From Christiangramia sp. (lineage in GTDB: Bacteria > Bacteroidota > Bacteroidia > Flavobacteriales > Flavobacteriaceae), in contig NZ_JAPYPC010000002.1 of assembly GCF_029937855.1 (NCBI RefSeq), forward strand, positions 1 to 64,000: 64,000 nucleotides of DNA, given 5' to 3'. Every line of letters begins with the position of its first letter. Within the stretch, counting starts at the first letter, position 1. Shown one piece after another: positions 1 to 9,805 of the stretch. The notes under the pieces are model-generated. The model worked only from the letters and a program-made list of their open reading frames with translations. It did not search any database and was not told the DNA's origin. The translations under genes were made by a program, and so were the position numbers.

Positions 1-54
1 TAGAGCATCTGACTGTTAATCAGAGGGTCCTTGGTTCGAGCCCAAGAGGAGGAG
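1..54 (+). tRNA. tRNA-Asn (GTT), 5' part outside window
   Basis: Only the part from the D-arm onward lies in the window. The anticodon stem TCTGA/TCAGA encloses the loop CTGTTAA, giving anticodon GTT (Asn). The T-arm CTTGG-TTCGAGC-CCAAG follows, then the acceptor strand AGGAGGA and discriminator G. CCA is not encoded; the next bases are CTA. A hairpin terminator follows at once. The missing 5' acceptor strand should read close to TCCTCCT. Confidence 0.93.
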
Positions 55-62
55 CTACTGAA

Positions 63-87
63 ACCCACCAAATGGTGGGTTTTTTTT
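63..87 (+). terminator. Rho-independent terminator after tRNA-Asn
   Basis: A perfect 8-bp stem (ACCCACCA/TGGTGGGT) with a 2-nt loop is followed by eight T residues. It sits 8 nt after the tRNA end. Confidence 0.85.
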
Positions 88-113
88 GTAATATGATTTG
101 GGCGGGAAGTTTA

Positions 114-134
114 TCCTGAGCGAAGTCGAAGGGA
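114..134. repeat. Dispersed REP-like element (GAGCGAAGTCGAAG core)
   Basis: The sequence CCTGAGCGAAGTCGAAGG is a partial palindrome and matches the core of the element found inside mfd (50609-50636, GAGCGCAGTCGAAG) and the degenerate copy at 41604. Short elements with this core are common between genes in Bacteroidota. This copy abuts a duplicated tRNA tail. Confidence 0.6.
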
Positions 135-150
135 GCCCAAGAGGAGGAGC
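133..150 (+). repeat. 18-bp exact copy of the tRNA-Asn 3' end
   Basis: Bases 133-150 are identical to 38-55, that is the T-loop end, T-stem and acceptor strand of the tRNA-Asn. No other tRNA part precedes it, and the join falls directly on a REP-like element. A second terminator follows, so this may be the end of a lost tandem tRNA-Asn gene. An attachment-site remnant is the alternative. Confidence 0.75.
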
Positions 151-160
151 AAAAAAGTAA

Positions 161-188
161 AACCAGTCTTTAACGAGGCTGGTTTTTT
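161..188 (+). terminator. Rho-independent terminator after the duplicated tRNA tail
   Basis: The stem AACCAGTCT/AGGCTGGTT (one G-T wobble) is followed by a T tract. It occupies the same relative place behind the copied tRNA tail as the terminator at 63 does behind the real tRNA. Confidence 0.75.
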
Positions 189-365
189 TGCTTTAATACT
201 TTCCCGAAGCATAAACTTAGCTTACATTTTTAAAGTTCCCATTCCTTAATTTTAATTTAATATAGCCTTTACATCCTGTTTATATGTATAGGTTTTATTT
301 GTGTTCTCTTTAGTACACACTAAAAATCGTAAAGTTTTTGTCGACTAGATTTCATCAGTGTGTAG
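189..365. other. Non-coding spacer, no feature seen
   Basis: This AT-rich stretch between the tRNA region and the next terminator shows no ORF with coding character and no recognisable RNA. It could hold the start of a short non-coding transcript ending at 390, but nothing in the sequence proves that. Confidence 0.3.
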
Positions 366-390
366 GGCCGTCTATTAGGCGGCCTTTTTT
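366..390 (+). terminator. Rho-independent terminator
   Basis: The stem GGCCGTCT/AGGCGGCC (one wobble) with a short loop is followed by six T residues. No gene lies directly upstream in the window, so it ends either tRNA-region read-through or an unrecognised small transcript. Confidence 0.75.
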
Positions 391-489
391 ATTCGTATAG
401 ATGATTTTCTATTTTTAACCATTAGGAAATGTTAAGTTAACATTGGTGGCGTTAATTTGCCTTTGACAAAAACTTAAAATACGATTTGG

Positions 490-1695
490 ATGAAAGCTGC
501 TCAATTGGCCATTCTGGCTTTTCTAATGCTGGGATTTAATCTGCATTCGCAGGAAATAAGCGATACCTCTTTTGGTAAGGGATTGATCAATTTTACTGCT
601 AAAGACAGTTCATTTAGTGTAAAATTTGCTCCCAGGATACAATTTAGATCTGAGACTTCATGGGATTATGATGATGGAAATTACGAGGACCCGGAACAGG
701 CTTTTTTTATAAGAAGGGCAAGATTAAAATTTAATGGCTGGGCTCTTACCCCTAAACTTAAATATAATATCGAGCTGGGACTTTCTAATTTTGATATTTC
801 CGGTGCCAATGAATTTACTGGGGACGCTCCTAGGTATATTTTAGATGCTGTATTAATTTGGAATTTCTATGAAAACTTTGAACTTTGGGCAGGCCAGGCT
901 AAACTACCGGGTAATGTGGAGCGGGTAATCTCATCAGGAGATCTTCAATTCATCGACCGATCTATTCTCAATAGTAATTTTAACATTGATAGGGATATTG
1001 GCCTTCAGCTCCATCATAAGATCAATTTCGGAAAAGAATTTGTGCTTAAAGAAAAATTTGCGCTTTCCCAGGGAGAAGGTAGAAATATAACCGTTGGTAA
1101 TATGGGAGGTTTTCAATATACTGGTAGAATTGAGGTTCTACCATTTGGGGAGTTTGAGAAAGAAGGTGATTATATAGAAGCTGATCTAAAAAGAGAGGAA
1201 ATACCGAAATTAATGGTGGGAGCTGTGTACGATTTCAACAATGATGCAGTAAAAACAAGAAGTAATCAGGGAGATTTTATGCTTCTTGAAAATGGGGGGA
1301 TTCATGAGACCGATATAACCACGATCTTTTTTGACGCGGTATTTAAGTATAGAGGATTATCTTTTTTGACTGAATATGCAAAGAGAGATGCCGATGAACC
1401 ACTGGCCAGAAGGTCCAATGAGACGAATCTTCCTGATTTTGTGGTAGCTGAAGGGAATGCCTTTAATATCCAGACAGGGTACTTATTTAAGAATAATTAC
1501 GAGATTGCAGCGCGATATTCCATGAACGATTTTAATGAGATTACCAATTTGCTGGATAGGAAAGTATATACTTTAGGAGCTTCTAAGTATATTGTGGGCC
1601 ATAAGTTAAAAATCCAGACAGATATTAATTATGCTGAGCAGAACGGAAAACAGGATAAGATAAGCTTTAGAGCTGGTTTTGATTTTCATTTTTAA
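490..1695 (+). CDS. Phosphate-selective porin OprP/OprO family
   Basis: Outer-membrane beta-barrel porin likely to pass phosphate or polyphosphate. Residues 1-20 form a signal peptide (ending LGFNLHS before Gln). The rest is amphipathic beta-strand with aromatic girdles, and the chain ends in Phe (DFHF), as barrels inserted by BAM do. The pattern KFAPRIQFRSE near the N-terminus fits the OprP/OprO family. A Pit-type phosphate transporter begins 68 bp downstream on the same strand, which supports phosphate as substrate. No Pho-box could be recognised. Substrate is inferred from family and neighbour. Confidence 0.85.
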   Translation: MKAAQLAILAFLMLGFNLHSQEISDTSFGKGLINFTAKDSSFSVKFAPRIQFRSETSWDYDDGNYEDPEQAFFIRRARLKFNGWALTPKLKYNIELGLSNFDISGANEFTGDAPRYILDAVLIWNFYENFELWAGQAKLPGNVERVISSGDLQFIDRSILNSNFNIDRDIGLQLHHKINFGKEFVLKEKFALSQGEGRNITVGNMGGFQYTGRIEVLPFGEFEKEGDYIEADLKREEIPKLMVGAVYDFNNDAVKTRSNQGDFMLLENGGIHETDITTIFFDAVFKYRGLSFLTEYAKRDADEPLARRSNETNLPDFVVAEGNAFNIQTGYLFKNNYEIAARYSMNDFNEITNLLDRKVYTLGASKYIVGHKLKIQTDINYAEQNGKQDKISFRAGFDFHF

Positions 1696-1763
1696 AATAT
1701 AACAATTTGGTAACAGTTAATCCCTAAATTGATTGGATACTTGCACCGTTTAAATACGATAGA

Positions 1764-4007
1764 ATGGAGAATTTTTATTTATTAATGTTAGTAGCATTAG
1801 TGGTTCTGGCCATCGCAGATTTGGTGGTTGGGGTTAGTAATGACGCGGTAAACTTTTTAAATTCAGCAATTGGTTCTAAGGCGATTTCTTTTAGGACCAT
1901 TATGATTGTTGCCAGTTTAGGAATTTTCCTTGGCGCTGTTTTTTCCAGTGGTATGATGGAAGTGGCCAGAAAAGGGATCTTTATGCCCGGGCAATTCTAT
2001 TTTGATGAGATCATGATCATATTTATGGCCGTCATGATTACCGATATCCTCCTGCTGGACTTTTTCAATACACTGGGAATGCCTACTTCTACCACAGTCT
2101 CTATCGTATTTGAATTATTAGGTGCGGCGGTAGTAATGGCACTTATCAAAATTAGCGCTTCAGATTCGCAAACTATGGCAAATCTTACCAGCTATATAAA
2201 CACAGATAAAGCTACTGAGATAATATCGGGGATATTCCTCTCTGTAATTATAGCATTTACTATTGGTGCCATTGTACAATGGCTTTCAAGACTGGTATTT
2301 TCGTTTGAATATGAAAAAAGAGTAAAGAATTTTGGAGCTCTTTTTGGGGGTTTCTGCTTAACAGCAATTGGGTACTTTATATTCTTTAAAGGTTTGAAGG
2401 GAACTCCGTATTATGATAGTTTCAAAGATGTGCTGGCAAGCCAGTGGATGATAGTTGTGGGAGTGAGCTTTGTATTTTGGACACTGTTCTCCTGGTTATA
2501 TATGAAAATCTTTAAAAAGAGTATACTTATTATAGTAATTGCAATAGGAACCTTTGGCTTAGCGCTGGCATTCTCTGGAAACGACCTGGTTAACTTTATT
2601 GGTGTTCCAATGGCGGCTTATCATTCTTATGAAGCATGGGCAGCATCTGGACAGGCAGCTTCTACTTTTTCTATGGAAGTTCTTAGAACCAAAGTGCCTG
2701 CAGAACCCATTTTATTGTTTATCTCGGGAGGTATTATGGTACTTACTTTATGGTTCTCCAAAAAGGCCAGGAGTGTAGCTGATACAGAAATTGGTCTTTC
2801 AAGACAGGGACACGGAACTGAAAAGTTCAACCCTAATATGCTTTCACGAGCAGTAGTTTCAGGAAGTACAACCCTGGCTGCCGGATTAAAAAGTATTATG
2901 CCAGTTGGCGCCAAGAGAAAGATCAGTAAGAGTTTTAACAAACCAGACGAGATTCTAGTGGGAGATAAGGCTGAAGAGCAGCCCGCTTTTGATATGATCA
3001 GGGCAGCGATCAACCTTACCGTTGCCGGTGTTTTAATTTCAATCGCAACTTCCTATAAATTACCCTTGTCTACCACCTATGTTACCTTTATGGTAGCAAT
3101 GGGAACCTCGCTTGCAGATAAAGCCTGGGGAAGGGAGAGTGCAGTGTATAGGGTTGCCGGAGTACTTAATGTGATTGGTGGTTGGTTCTTCACAGCATTT
3201 AGTGCATTTACAGCTGCGGGCATTTTAACCTATATTATTTTCCTCGGAAGAGGACCTGCTATTGCCATCTTGTTGTTGGCAGCTATTGGCCTGCTTATTC
3301 GAAACTATATATCGCACAAGAAAAAATCTGTTGAAAAAGCAGACAAATCCGGCCTCAAAAAGTCGGAAAGCAAAACCGTACAGGGAATTATTGCTGAAAG
3401 TGCCGATAATATTTCAAACGTAGTTTCAAGGTCTAACAAGATATTTTCAGATGTGCTAACCGGCCTTTCCAAGCAGGATAAGAAAAAACTAAAGAAGAGT
3501 AAGAAAGGAGTAGCCAAGCTGGAGGCCGAAATTGAGGATCTGAGGGACCATATTTTCTTTTTTATAAAGAGCCTGGATGAGACGAGTGTAAGAGGAAGTA
3601 GTTTTTATATTACCATTTTAGGATATTTAACAGATATAGCGCAGTCTCTGGAATATATCTCTAAAAAGAGTTATAAGCACGTGAATAACAATCACAAGCC
3701 TCTAAGATACAATCAAATCACAGATCTTAAAGAGATAGATGATATCCTAACAGATTTATTAGGTAGAATAGACAGGATTTTTACAGAAAGGAAATTCGAG
3801 GAAATAAGCGGGATTGTAGCATCTAAAGATGAGATCCTGAACAGGATTTCCGATAAAGTTGAAAAACAGGTTGCCAGAACGAGAACTGAAGAATCAAGTC
3901 CTAAAAATACCACCTTATATTTCAATATATTATTGGAAACAAAAGAATTGATGAATGCTATCATGAATTTGATGGAAGAATATAATTCCAGTTATAAGAA
4001 AGTATAA
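1764..4007 (+). CDS. Pit/SLC20 inorganic phosphate transporter with PhoU-like C-terminal domain
   Basis: Inner-membrane Na+- or H+-driven phosphate symporter. The inverted-repeat signature appears twice: GVSNDAVNFLNSAIGS near residue 23 and FSGNDLVNFIGVPMA near residue 272. About ten or more membrane helices end near residue 520. The last 200 or so residues are soluble, charged and helical (KKLKKSKKGVAKLEAEIEDL and on), resembling a PhoU/DUF47 regulatory domain fused to the permease. With 747 residues it is much longer than a plain Pit protein (about 400-500). It probably works with the porin just upstream. A strong terminator follows at 4033. Confidence 0.92.
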   Translation: MENFYLLMLVALVVLAIADLVVGVSNDAVNFLNSAIGSKAISFRTIMIVASLGIFLGAVFSSGMMEVARKGIFMPGQFYFDEIMIIFMAVMITDILLLDFFNTLGMPTSTTVSIVFELLGAAVVMALIKISASDSQTMANLTSYINTDKATEIISGIFLSVIIAFTIGAIVQWLSRLVFSFEYEKRVKNFGALFGGFCLTAIGYFIFFKGLKGTPYYDSFKDVLASQWMIVVGVSFVFWTLFSWLYMKIFKKSILIIVIAIGTFGLALAFSGNDLVNFIGVPMAAYHSYEAWAASGQAASTFSMEVLRTKVPAEPILLFISGGIMVLTLWFSKKARSVADTEIGLSRQGHGTEKFNPNMLSRAVVSGSTTLAAGLKSIMPVGAKRKISKSFNKPDEILVGDKAEEQPAFDMIRAAINLTVAGVLISIATSYKLPLSTTYVTFMVAMGTSLADKAWGRESAVYRVAGVLNVIGGWFFTAFSAFTAAGILTYIIFLGRGPAIAILLLAAIGLLIRNYISHKKKSVEKADKSGLKKSESKTVQGIIAESADNISNVVSRSNKIFSDVLTGLSKQDKKKLKKSKKGVAKLEAEIEDLRDHIFFFIKSLDETSVRGSSFYITILGYLTDIAQSLEYISKKSYKHVNNNHKPLRYNQITDLKEIDDILTDLLGRIDRIFTERKFEEISGIVASKDEILNRISDKVEKQVARTRTEESSPKNTTLYFNILLETKELMNAIMNLMEEYNSSYKKV

Positions 4008-4032
4008 GGATACGAATCTATTCATTTTAAGA

Positions 4033-4117
4033 AGAGGCTGTTTAAAAGTCGAGAAAACGTCATCCAGAACTTGATTCAGCTTGACGAAATAAGAACTTTT
4101 AGACAGCCTCTTTTTTT
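4033..4117 (+). terminator. Long-stem terminator with a REP-like repeat in its loop
   Basis: A 17-bp stem (AGAGGCTGTTTAAAAGT with ACTTTTAGACAGCCTCT, one wobble) is followed by seven T residues. The loop contains CGTCATCCAGAACTTG...CTTGACG, a small inverted repeat resembling the GTCATCCTGAACTTG-type repeat dispersed in flavobacterial genomes. It ends the porin-Pit transcript. Confidence 0.75.
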
Positions 4118-4334
4118 ATGCTAAGTAGCGAATAAGCAAGATATTTCATATAAAGAATCCCGGCAGAATACAGTTTATCGGTGTTATCTGGTTTTGGCGG
4201 AAAAAACCGGACAAGAATTATTAAAATTTAGTTAGTATCAGGCTTTTGTTTTTTGAACCTCGGTAATAATTCTATTTTCGCCGCGCCCCAATTTTCTACT
4301 TCGATTCAGCGCCTACTGTATCGAAAAATTTTAT
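4118..4334. other. Non-coding spacer
   Basis: Together with the preceding terminator this makes a 327-bp gap without a gene. The stretch near 4303-4326 (CTTCGATTCAGCGCCTACTG) looks like a decayed REP-type element. No promoter matching TTG-TAnnTTTG was found. Confidence 0.3.
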
Positions 4335-4832
4335 ATGATATTTTTAAAAAGTGTATTCCAAAAATACACGAGTGCCCCAATACATTTTAACGGTTTTATT
4401 TCGAACCAAAAACTAAAACTTTTTTCCTTAGCTATTTTATTTTTAGGCTTTGCCAGTTGTAATCCTATTGCTCTGGTGAATCCAGAAACCTATGGTGAAA
4501 AATGGGATAATACCTATTTGTGGTTTAAGCCACGAGATATGACCACGATTTATATTTCTGATAGCGGTGATCCTGAGACTGCGGAACCTATTCCCAACGA
4601 TAGTGAATTCTTAATTGAATGGGATAAAAAAGGAGAGGTATATACCCTTAAGATTACTTCTTATTATCAGGATATAGATTTCGCCTGGTTTACCGGCTAT
4701 GATGCTGATAATGCTTCGGAAGAGATCCCGTGGATCCACAATGGAAATACTTTTGAATTACAAAGTGCTAAACTTTTGCCGATGGAAAATGAGGCCTATC
4801 AGATCTCGATTTCCGATGATCTTGAAAATTAA
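4335..4832 (+). CDS. Small lipoprotein of unknown function
   Basis: Function not recognised. A hydrophobic stretch, KLFSLAILFLGFAS, is followed by Cys42, giving a plausible lipobox (GFAS-C). The protein is therefore probably a membrane-anchored periplasmic or outer-membrane lipoprotein. The n-region before the hydrophobic core is unusually long (about 25 residues), but no ATG, GTG or TTG lies closer to it. The mature part is acidic and Trp/Tyr rich (WDNTYLWFKPRD, IDFAWFTGYDAD), suggesting a small beta-rich domain. It lies upstream of the NAD/ADP-ribose group, 57 bp away. Confidence 0.65.
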   Translation: MIFLKSVFQKYTSAPIHFNGFISNQKLKLFSLAILFLGFASCNPIALVNPETYGEKWDNTYLWFKPRDMTTIYISDSGDPETAEPIPNDSEFLIEWDKKGEVYTLKITSYYQDIDFAWFTGYDADNASEEIPWIHNGNTFELQSAKLLPMENEAYQISISDDLEN

Positions 4833-4889
4833 ACTTTAAGCACATCTTTTTTCAGTTTCAATTATTTCTTAAATTATCCTATAAAAACC

Positions 4890-5426
4890 ATGGGATTTAT
4901 ATTACAAAATATTGAAATTGAGGTGGTAAAAGGAGATATAGCCGATCAGCCGGATGTGGAAGCCGTGGTAAATGCCGCAAATGCAGAACTTGCTCCAGGT
5001 GGAGGAGTAGCCGGAGCGATTCACAAGGCGGCTGGGCCAGCTTTGTATAAAGAATGTAGATCCCTGGCGCCTATAAAACCTGGGCAGGCCGTAATCACCA
5101 AAGCCTATAAGTTACCAAATAATTACGTAATTCATTGTTTGGGACCCGTGTATGGAAAGGATCAACCAGAAAGTGAATTTCTGGCGTCCTGTTACAGGAA
5201 TAGCATCCAATTAGCCGAAGGAAAGAAAATTGCTACCATCGCTTTTCCGGCCATTTCAACAGGAATTTTTGGATATCCAACAGATTTGGCGGTAGAGGTT
5301 GTTTTTAATACACTTTTAGCCACCTTATCGGAAATTGAAAATATTAAAAAGATTAAATTTGTTTTATTCAGTGAGGAAGATCTTCAATTATATCAAACTA
5401 AATTGAAGAAAATAAGCATTGGCTAA
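4890..5426 (+). CDS. Macrodomain protein (ADP-ribose/O-acetyl-ADP-ribose binding or hydrolysing)
   Basis: Cytosolic macrodomain of 178 residues. The binding-loop motif VNAANAELAPGGGVAGAIH sits around residues 26-45, and the second loop is AISTGIFGYP near 118-127. The Asn and GGGV residues are those used by deacetylating macrodomains of the YmdB/MacroD type. It lies 14 bp upstream of pncB and then pncA, so a role in recycling ADP-ribose or its esters made during NAD consumption is a reasonable inference. Exact substrate unknown. Confidence 0.9.
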   Translation: MGFILQNIEIEVVKGDIADQPDVEAVVNAANAELAPGGGVAGAIHKAAGPALYKECRSLAPIKPGQAVITKAYKLPNNYVIHCLGPVYGKDQPESEFLASCYRNSIQLAEGKKIATIAFPAISTGIFGYPTDLAVEVVFNTLLATLSEIENIKKIKFVLFSEEDLQLYQTKLKKISIG

Positions 5427-5440
5427 CCAAATTTAAAAAC

Positions 5441-6850
5441 ATGAACAACTTCTCTGCGACTTATACAGATCAGTATCAGTTGGCAATGGCTCAGGTATAT
5501 TTTAAGCAAGGCCAGAAAAATCATAGCGCAATTTTCGATTATTATTTTAGAAAATTACCTTTTGAAGGGGGGTATGCGGTCTTTGCGGGATTAGAAAATT
5601 TTCTTGAAGTGATTTCTGAATTCAGATTTAATGATGAGGACATTAAATTTCTGGAATCACAGGGATTTGAAGACGATTTTTTAAAATACCTGACAAATTT
5701 CAGGTTTACAGGAAAAATCTATTCAACAGCAGAAGGTGATATTGTCTTTCCTACCAGGCCCATACTTCAGGTGGAAGCGAATATCATTGAAGCACAGATC
5801 ATTGAAACCCTTCTTTTGAACCTTCTTAATTTCCAAACCTTGATTGCTACTAAAGCGAGTAGGATAAGGCTGGTTGCAGGTGATTCGGGATTACTGGATT
5901 TTGGTCTACGAAGGGCTCAGGCTTCAGGAGGCTATTTTGCGACCAGAGCGGCAATGATCGGCGGTTTTAATGGTACTAGTAACGTGGTAGCAGCAAAAGA
6001 CTTTGATATTCCGGTTTCAGGAACCATGGCACATTCATTTATTCAAAGTTATGATGATGAATTGGAAGCTTTCAGAGATTTTGCCAAAGGAAGGCCTAAG
6101 GATTGCGTATTGCTGGTAGATACTTATAATACTTTAAAGAGTGGAGTTCCCAATGCCATAAAGGTGGCGAAAGAAATGGAAGCTCAGGGCGAACAATTAC
6201 TGGCTATACGCCTGGATAGCGGAGATTTATCATATTTCGCAAAAGAAAGTAGAAAATTACTTGATGAATCAGGCCTGGAATATGTAAAGATCGCAGCTTC
6301 CAATCAGTTAGACGAATATGTTATAAAAAGCCTTCTGGAGCAACAGGCTCCCATAGATATTTTTGGTGTTGGAACTAATTTAGTTACGGGCGATCCAGAT
6401 GGGGCTTTAGATGGGGTTTATAAGCTGGCATATTCCAACAGCAAACCTCGAATTAAAATTTCTGAAAGTATTTTCAAAATAACGCTTCCGCATAAAAAGC
6501 AGGTTTTCAGGATAAAAGATGATCATGGAAAATGTATTGGCGCAGACGCTATTGGCCTATATCATGAAAACAGGGTGGAAGAAATGTTCCATCCTTTTGA
6601 GCCTTATAAATCGATGAATTTGGAGAAATATCATCAGGAAGCCCTCCTTCATAAAGTAATGGAAAATGGCGAAATCCTTATTGATAAAAGAAGTTTGAAA
6701 GAAATTTCTGACTACAGCCTTACCCGACTTTCAGAATTACCCATAGAATATAAGCGTTTTAATAATCCGCATATCTATAAAATTGGAATTAGCGAACTGC
6801 TTAGGGAGGAACGTGAGAAGCTTATTAAATCCTATAAAAAAAGAATGTGA
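5441..6850 (+). CDS. pncB: Nicotinate phosphoribosyltransferase
   Basis: Converts nicotinate and PRPP to nicotinate mononucleotide in the Preiss-Handler NAD salvage route. The N-terminus (TDQYQLAMAQVYF), the central GLRRAQASGGYFATRAA, the VSGTMAHSFIQSY segment with the family's key His, and FGVGTNLVTGDPDGALDGVY are all typical. At 469 residues it is full length for the bacterial enzyme. The stop codon overlaps the next gene's ATG (TGATG), so it is translationally coupled to the nicotinamidase that supplies its substrate. Confidence 0.95.
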   Translation: MNNFSATYTDQYQLAMAQVYFKQGQKNHSAIFDYYFRKLPFEGGYAVFAGLENFLEVISEFRFNDEDIKFLESQGFEDDFLKYLTNFRFTGKIYSTAEGDIVFPTRPILQVEANIIEAQIIETLLLNLLNFQTLIATKASRIRLVAGDSGLLDFGLRRAQASGGYFATRAAMIGGFNGTSNVVAAKDFDIPVSGTMAHSFIQSYDDELEAFRDFAKGRPKDCVLLVDTYNTLKSGVPNAIKVAKEMEAQGEQLLAIRLDSGDLSYFAKESRKLLDESGLEYVKIAASNQLDEYVIKSLLEQQAPIDIFGVGTNLVTGDPDGALDGVYKLAYSNSKPRIKISESIFKITLPHKKQVFRIKDDHGKCIGADAIGLYHENRVEEMFHPFEPYKSMNLEKYHQEALLHKVMENGEILIDKRSLKEISDYSLTRLSELPIEYKRFNNPHIYKIGISELLREEREKLIKSYKKRM

Positions 6851-7461
6851 TGAAAACCCTGGTAATTATAGATGCACAAAACGATTTTATGCCTGGCGGG
6901 ACACTGGCTGTTCCAAATGGGGATAGGATTGTACCTCTTATAAACCAACTACAGGAAAAATTTGACCTGGTGATAGCCACTCAGGACTGGCATCCAGAAA
7001 AACACGCTAGTTTTGCTTCTTCTCACGCAGGGGCCAAAGAATTTGAAGTGATCACACTGGATGGATTAGACCAGGTGATGTGGCCGGAACATTGCATACA
7101 AAATAGCGATGGCGCAAATTTTCATCCTGATCTTGAAACCTCTGGGATAGAGGCTATTTTTAGGAAAGGAACAAATATCAGGATAGACAGCTACAGCGGT
7201 TTTTACGATAATGCTCATCAAAAATCTACCGGCCTGGCAGGTTATTTAAAGGAGAAAGGAGCAACGGAGCTTTATTTTGCAGGTCTTGCGGCCGAGTTCT
7301 GTGTGTATTTTTCAATTATGGATGCTTTAGCTGAAGGTTTTCAGGCGATATTATTGGAAGATGCAACAAGAGCTTTAAATGAAGATGCCTTTAATAAAGC
7401 TAAAATTGATATCTTAAGAAAAGGAGGAAAAATTATAAATTCCGAAGAGATTGCTTTTTAA
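6850..7461 (+). CDS. pncA: Nicotinamidase (bifunctional nicotinamidase/pyrazinamidase)
   Basis: Hydrolyses nicotinamide to nicotinate, feeding PncB. Isochorismatase-like fold of 203 residues. Catalytic Asp in IIDAQNDF, metal ligands in ATQDWHPEKHASF and MWPEHC, and nucleophilic Cys in LAAEFCVYFSIMDA. The last motif has AAE-F-CV where ATDYCV is more usual, a mild variation. I place the start at the ATG overlapping the pncB stop rather than the GTG three bases earlier. The stop overlaps tail to tail with the convergent gene on the other strand. Confidence 0.94.
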   Translation: MKTLVIIDAQNDFMPGGTLAVPNGDRIVPLINQLQEKFDLVIATQDWHPEKHASFASSHAGAKEFEVITLDGLDQVMWPEHCIQNSDGANFHPDLETSGIEAIFRKGTNIRIDSYSGFYDNAHQKSTGLAGYLKEKGATELYFAGLAAEFCVYFSIMDALAEGFQAILLEDATRALNEDAFNKAKIDILRKGGKIINSEEIAF

Positions 7462-8234
7462 AAATCCAGGTAGTAGATATATCCTATATTTAACCAAAGA
7501 ACAAAATCATTGAATTTATTTTGCGGTCCCTGTACATCAAGGCCTTCAAGCTTATCGGTATCGTAGTAAGTGGCTCTGGCTTCCAATTGCAGATCGTTGA
7601 ACCTGCCCAGTCTGTAACGAACTCCTGCACTACCGAGTATCGCAAAAGTACTGCCTTCTTCCAGGAATAAGCCGTCGTCAAAAGTAGGGAATAATACTTT
7701 TGGACTGTCTAAAGGACCCAAATCAGAATAAGCATTGGGATCATAATATACATAATGCACTCCCAGGCTGATATATGGTGCGAAGAGTGCGGCAAAATCA
7801 CGGGCTTCCTTAATTCCTAAAAAATGATATTCCAGGGAAACCCCGGCTTCAATTAGTTGGGTTTCTCCATGCATGGCTCTTAACTGCCGGCCTCCTTCAC
7901 TATTTTTAGAAGCTACAGGTCCATAATGTTCCAGATTTGAACGTAAGTAATCAATTTCATTACGAATTCTAAAATGCCTGGTAAACCATAATTTTGTGGG
8001 ACGGCAGCTACACTCAGGTTTAAAAGCAAAATTCATATAATGTACCAAACCTACACCATAGCCTTCATTTTCGAGATTGTTTCGCAGGTTATAACGCTCG
8101 CCATAATCAGTAAAAAAACCAGCTGGACCGGTGATGATCCCTAATTCGTTAGAGATACTTAACTGCCCAAAGGATGTCCCCGACCAAAGCGAGAGAACCA
8201 AACTTGTTATAAAGAATGCCCTGGTGTTAATCAT
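7458..8234 (-). CDS. THC0290_0291-type outer membrane protein
   Basis: Predicted outer-membrane beta-barrel of unknown function, specific to Flavobacteriia and known only by this family label. The signal peptide is MINTRAFFITSLVLSLWSGTSFG before Gln. Features include NELGIITGPAGFFTDYGER and a Cys pair ECSC near residue 75, and the chain ends in Phe (YIYYLDF). I start at the ATG at 8234; an upstream ATG at 8276 would add a non-signal extension, and a TATATTTG box at 8257-8264 lies between the two. The C-terminus overlaps pncA by 4 bp. Confidence 0.75.
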   Translation of the reverse strand: MINTRAFFITSLVLSLWSGTSFGQLSISNELGIITGPAGFFTDYGERYNLRNNLENEGYGVGLVHYMNFAFKPECSCRPTKLWFTRHFRIRNEIDYLRSNLEHYGPVASKNSEGGRQLRAMHGETQLIEAGVSLEYHFLGIKEARDFAALFAPYISLGVHYVYYDPNAYSDLGPLDSPKVLFPTFDDGLFLEEGSTFAILGSAGVRYRLGRFNDLQLEARATYYDTDKLEGLDVQGPQNKFNDFVLWLNIGYIYYLDF

Positions 8235-8256
8235 GAAAATTGGCTTGCAGTAATGG

Positions 8257-8264
8257 CAAATATA
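8257..8264 (-). promoter_or_regulatory. Candidate -7 box for the THC0290_0291-type gene
   Basis: The minus strand reads TATATTTG, a full match to the Bacteroidota -7 consensus TAnnTTTG, 22 nt before the chosen start codon. No TTG is visible at the expected distance upstream, so the call is tentative. Confidence 0.35.
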
Positions 8265-8369
8265 GCAAAATACCATAACGGAAATCTAATAAGCCTTAGT
8301 ATTATGGCGAGGTTTAAAGCTAAAAGTTAATTTTATATCAAATACTGGAATGAAACTTTTAATCCTTAA

Positions 8370-9779
<1,410 letters not shown>

Positions 9780-9805
9780 CTTCAATCTTCTTTTTAAATA
9801 TACAG

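Noticed and set aside
440-486. Possible promoter directly before the porin gene (TTTGAC ... TACGATTTG)
   Set aside because: The spacing (about 14 nt) and the extra base in the -7 box do not fit the Bacteroidota consensus.
2627-3013. 128-codon open frame opposite the phosphate transporter
   Set aside because: Antisense shadow of a well-supported gene, without promoter or domain.
7458-7461. Tail-to-tail stop-codon overlap as a regulatory site
   Set aside because: The shared TTTTTAAAAA is a simple result of tight convergent packing, with no hairpin that would act as a terminator.
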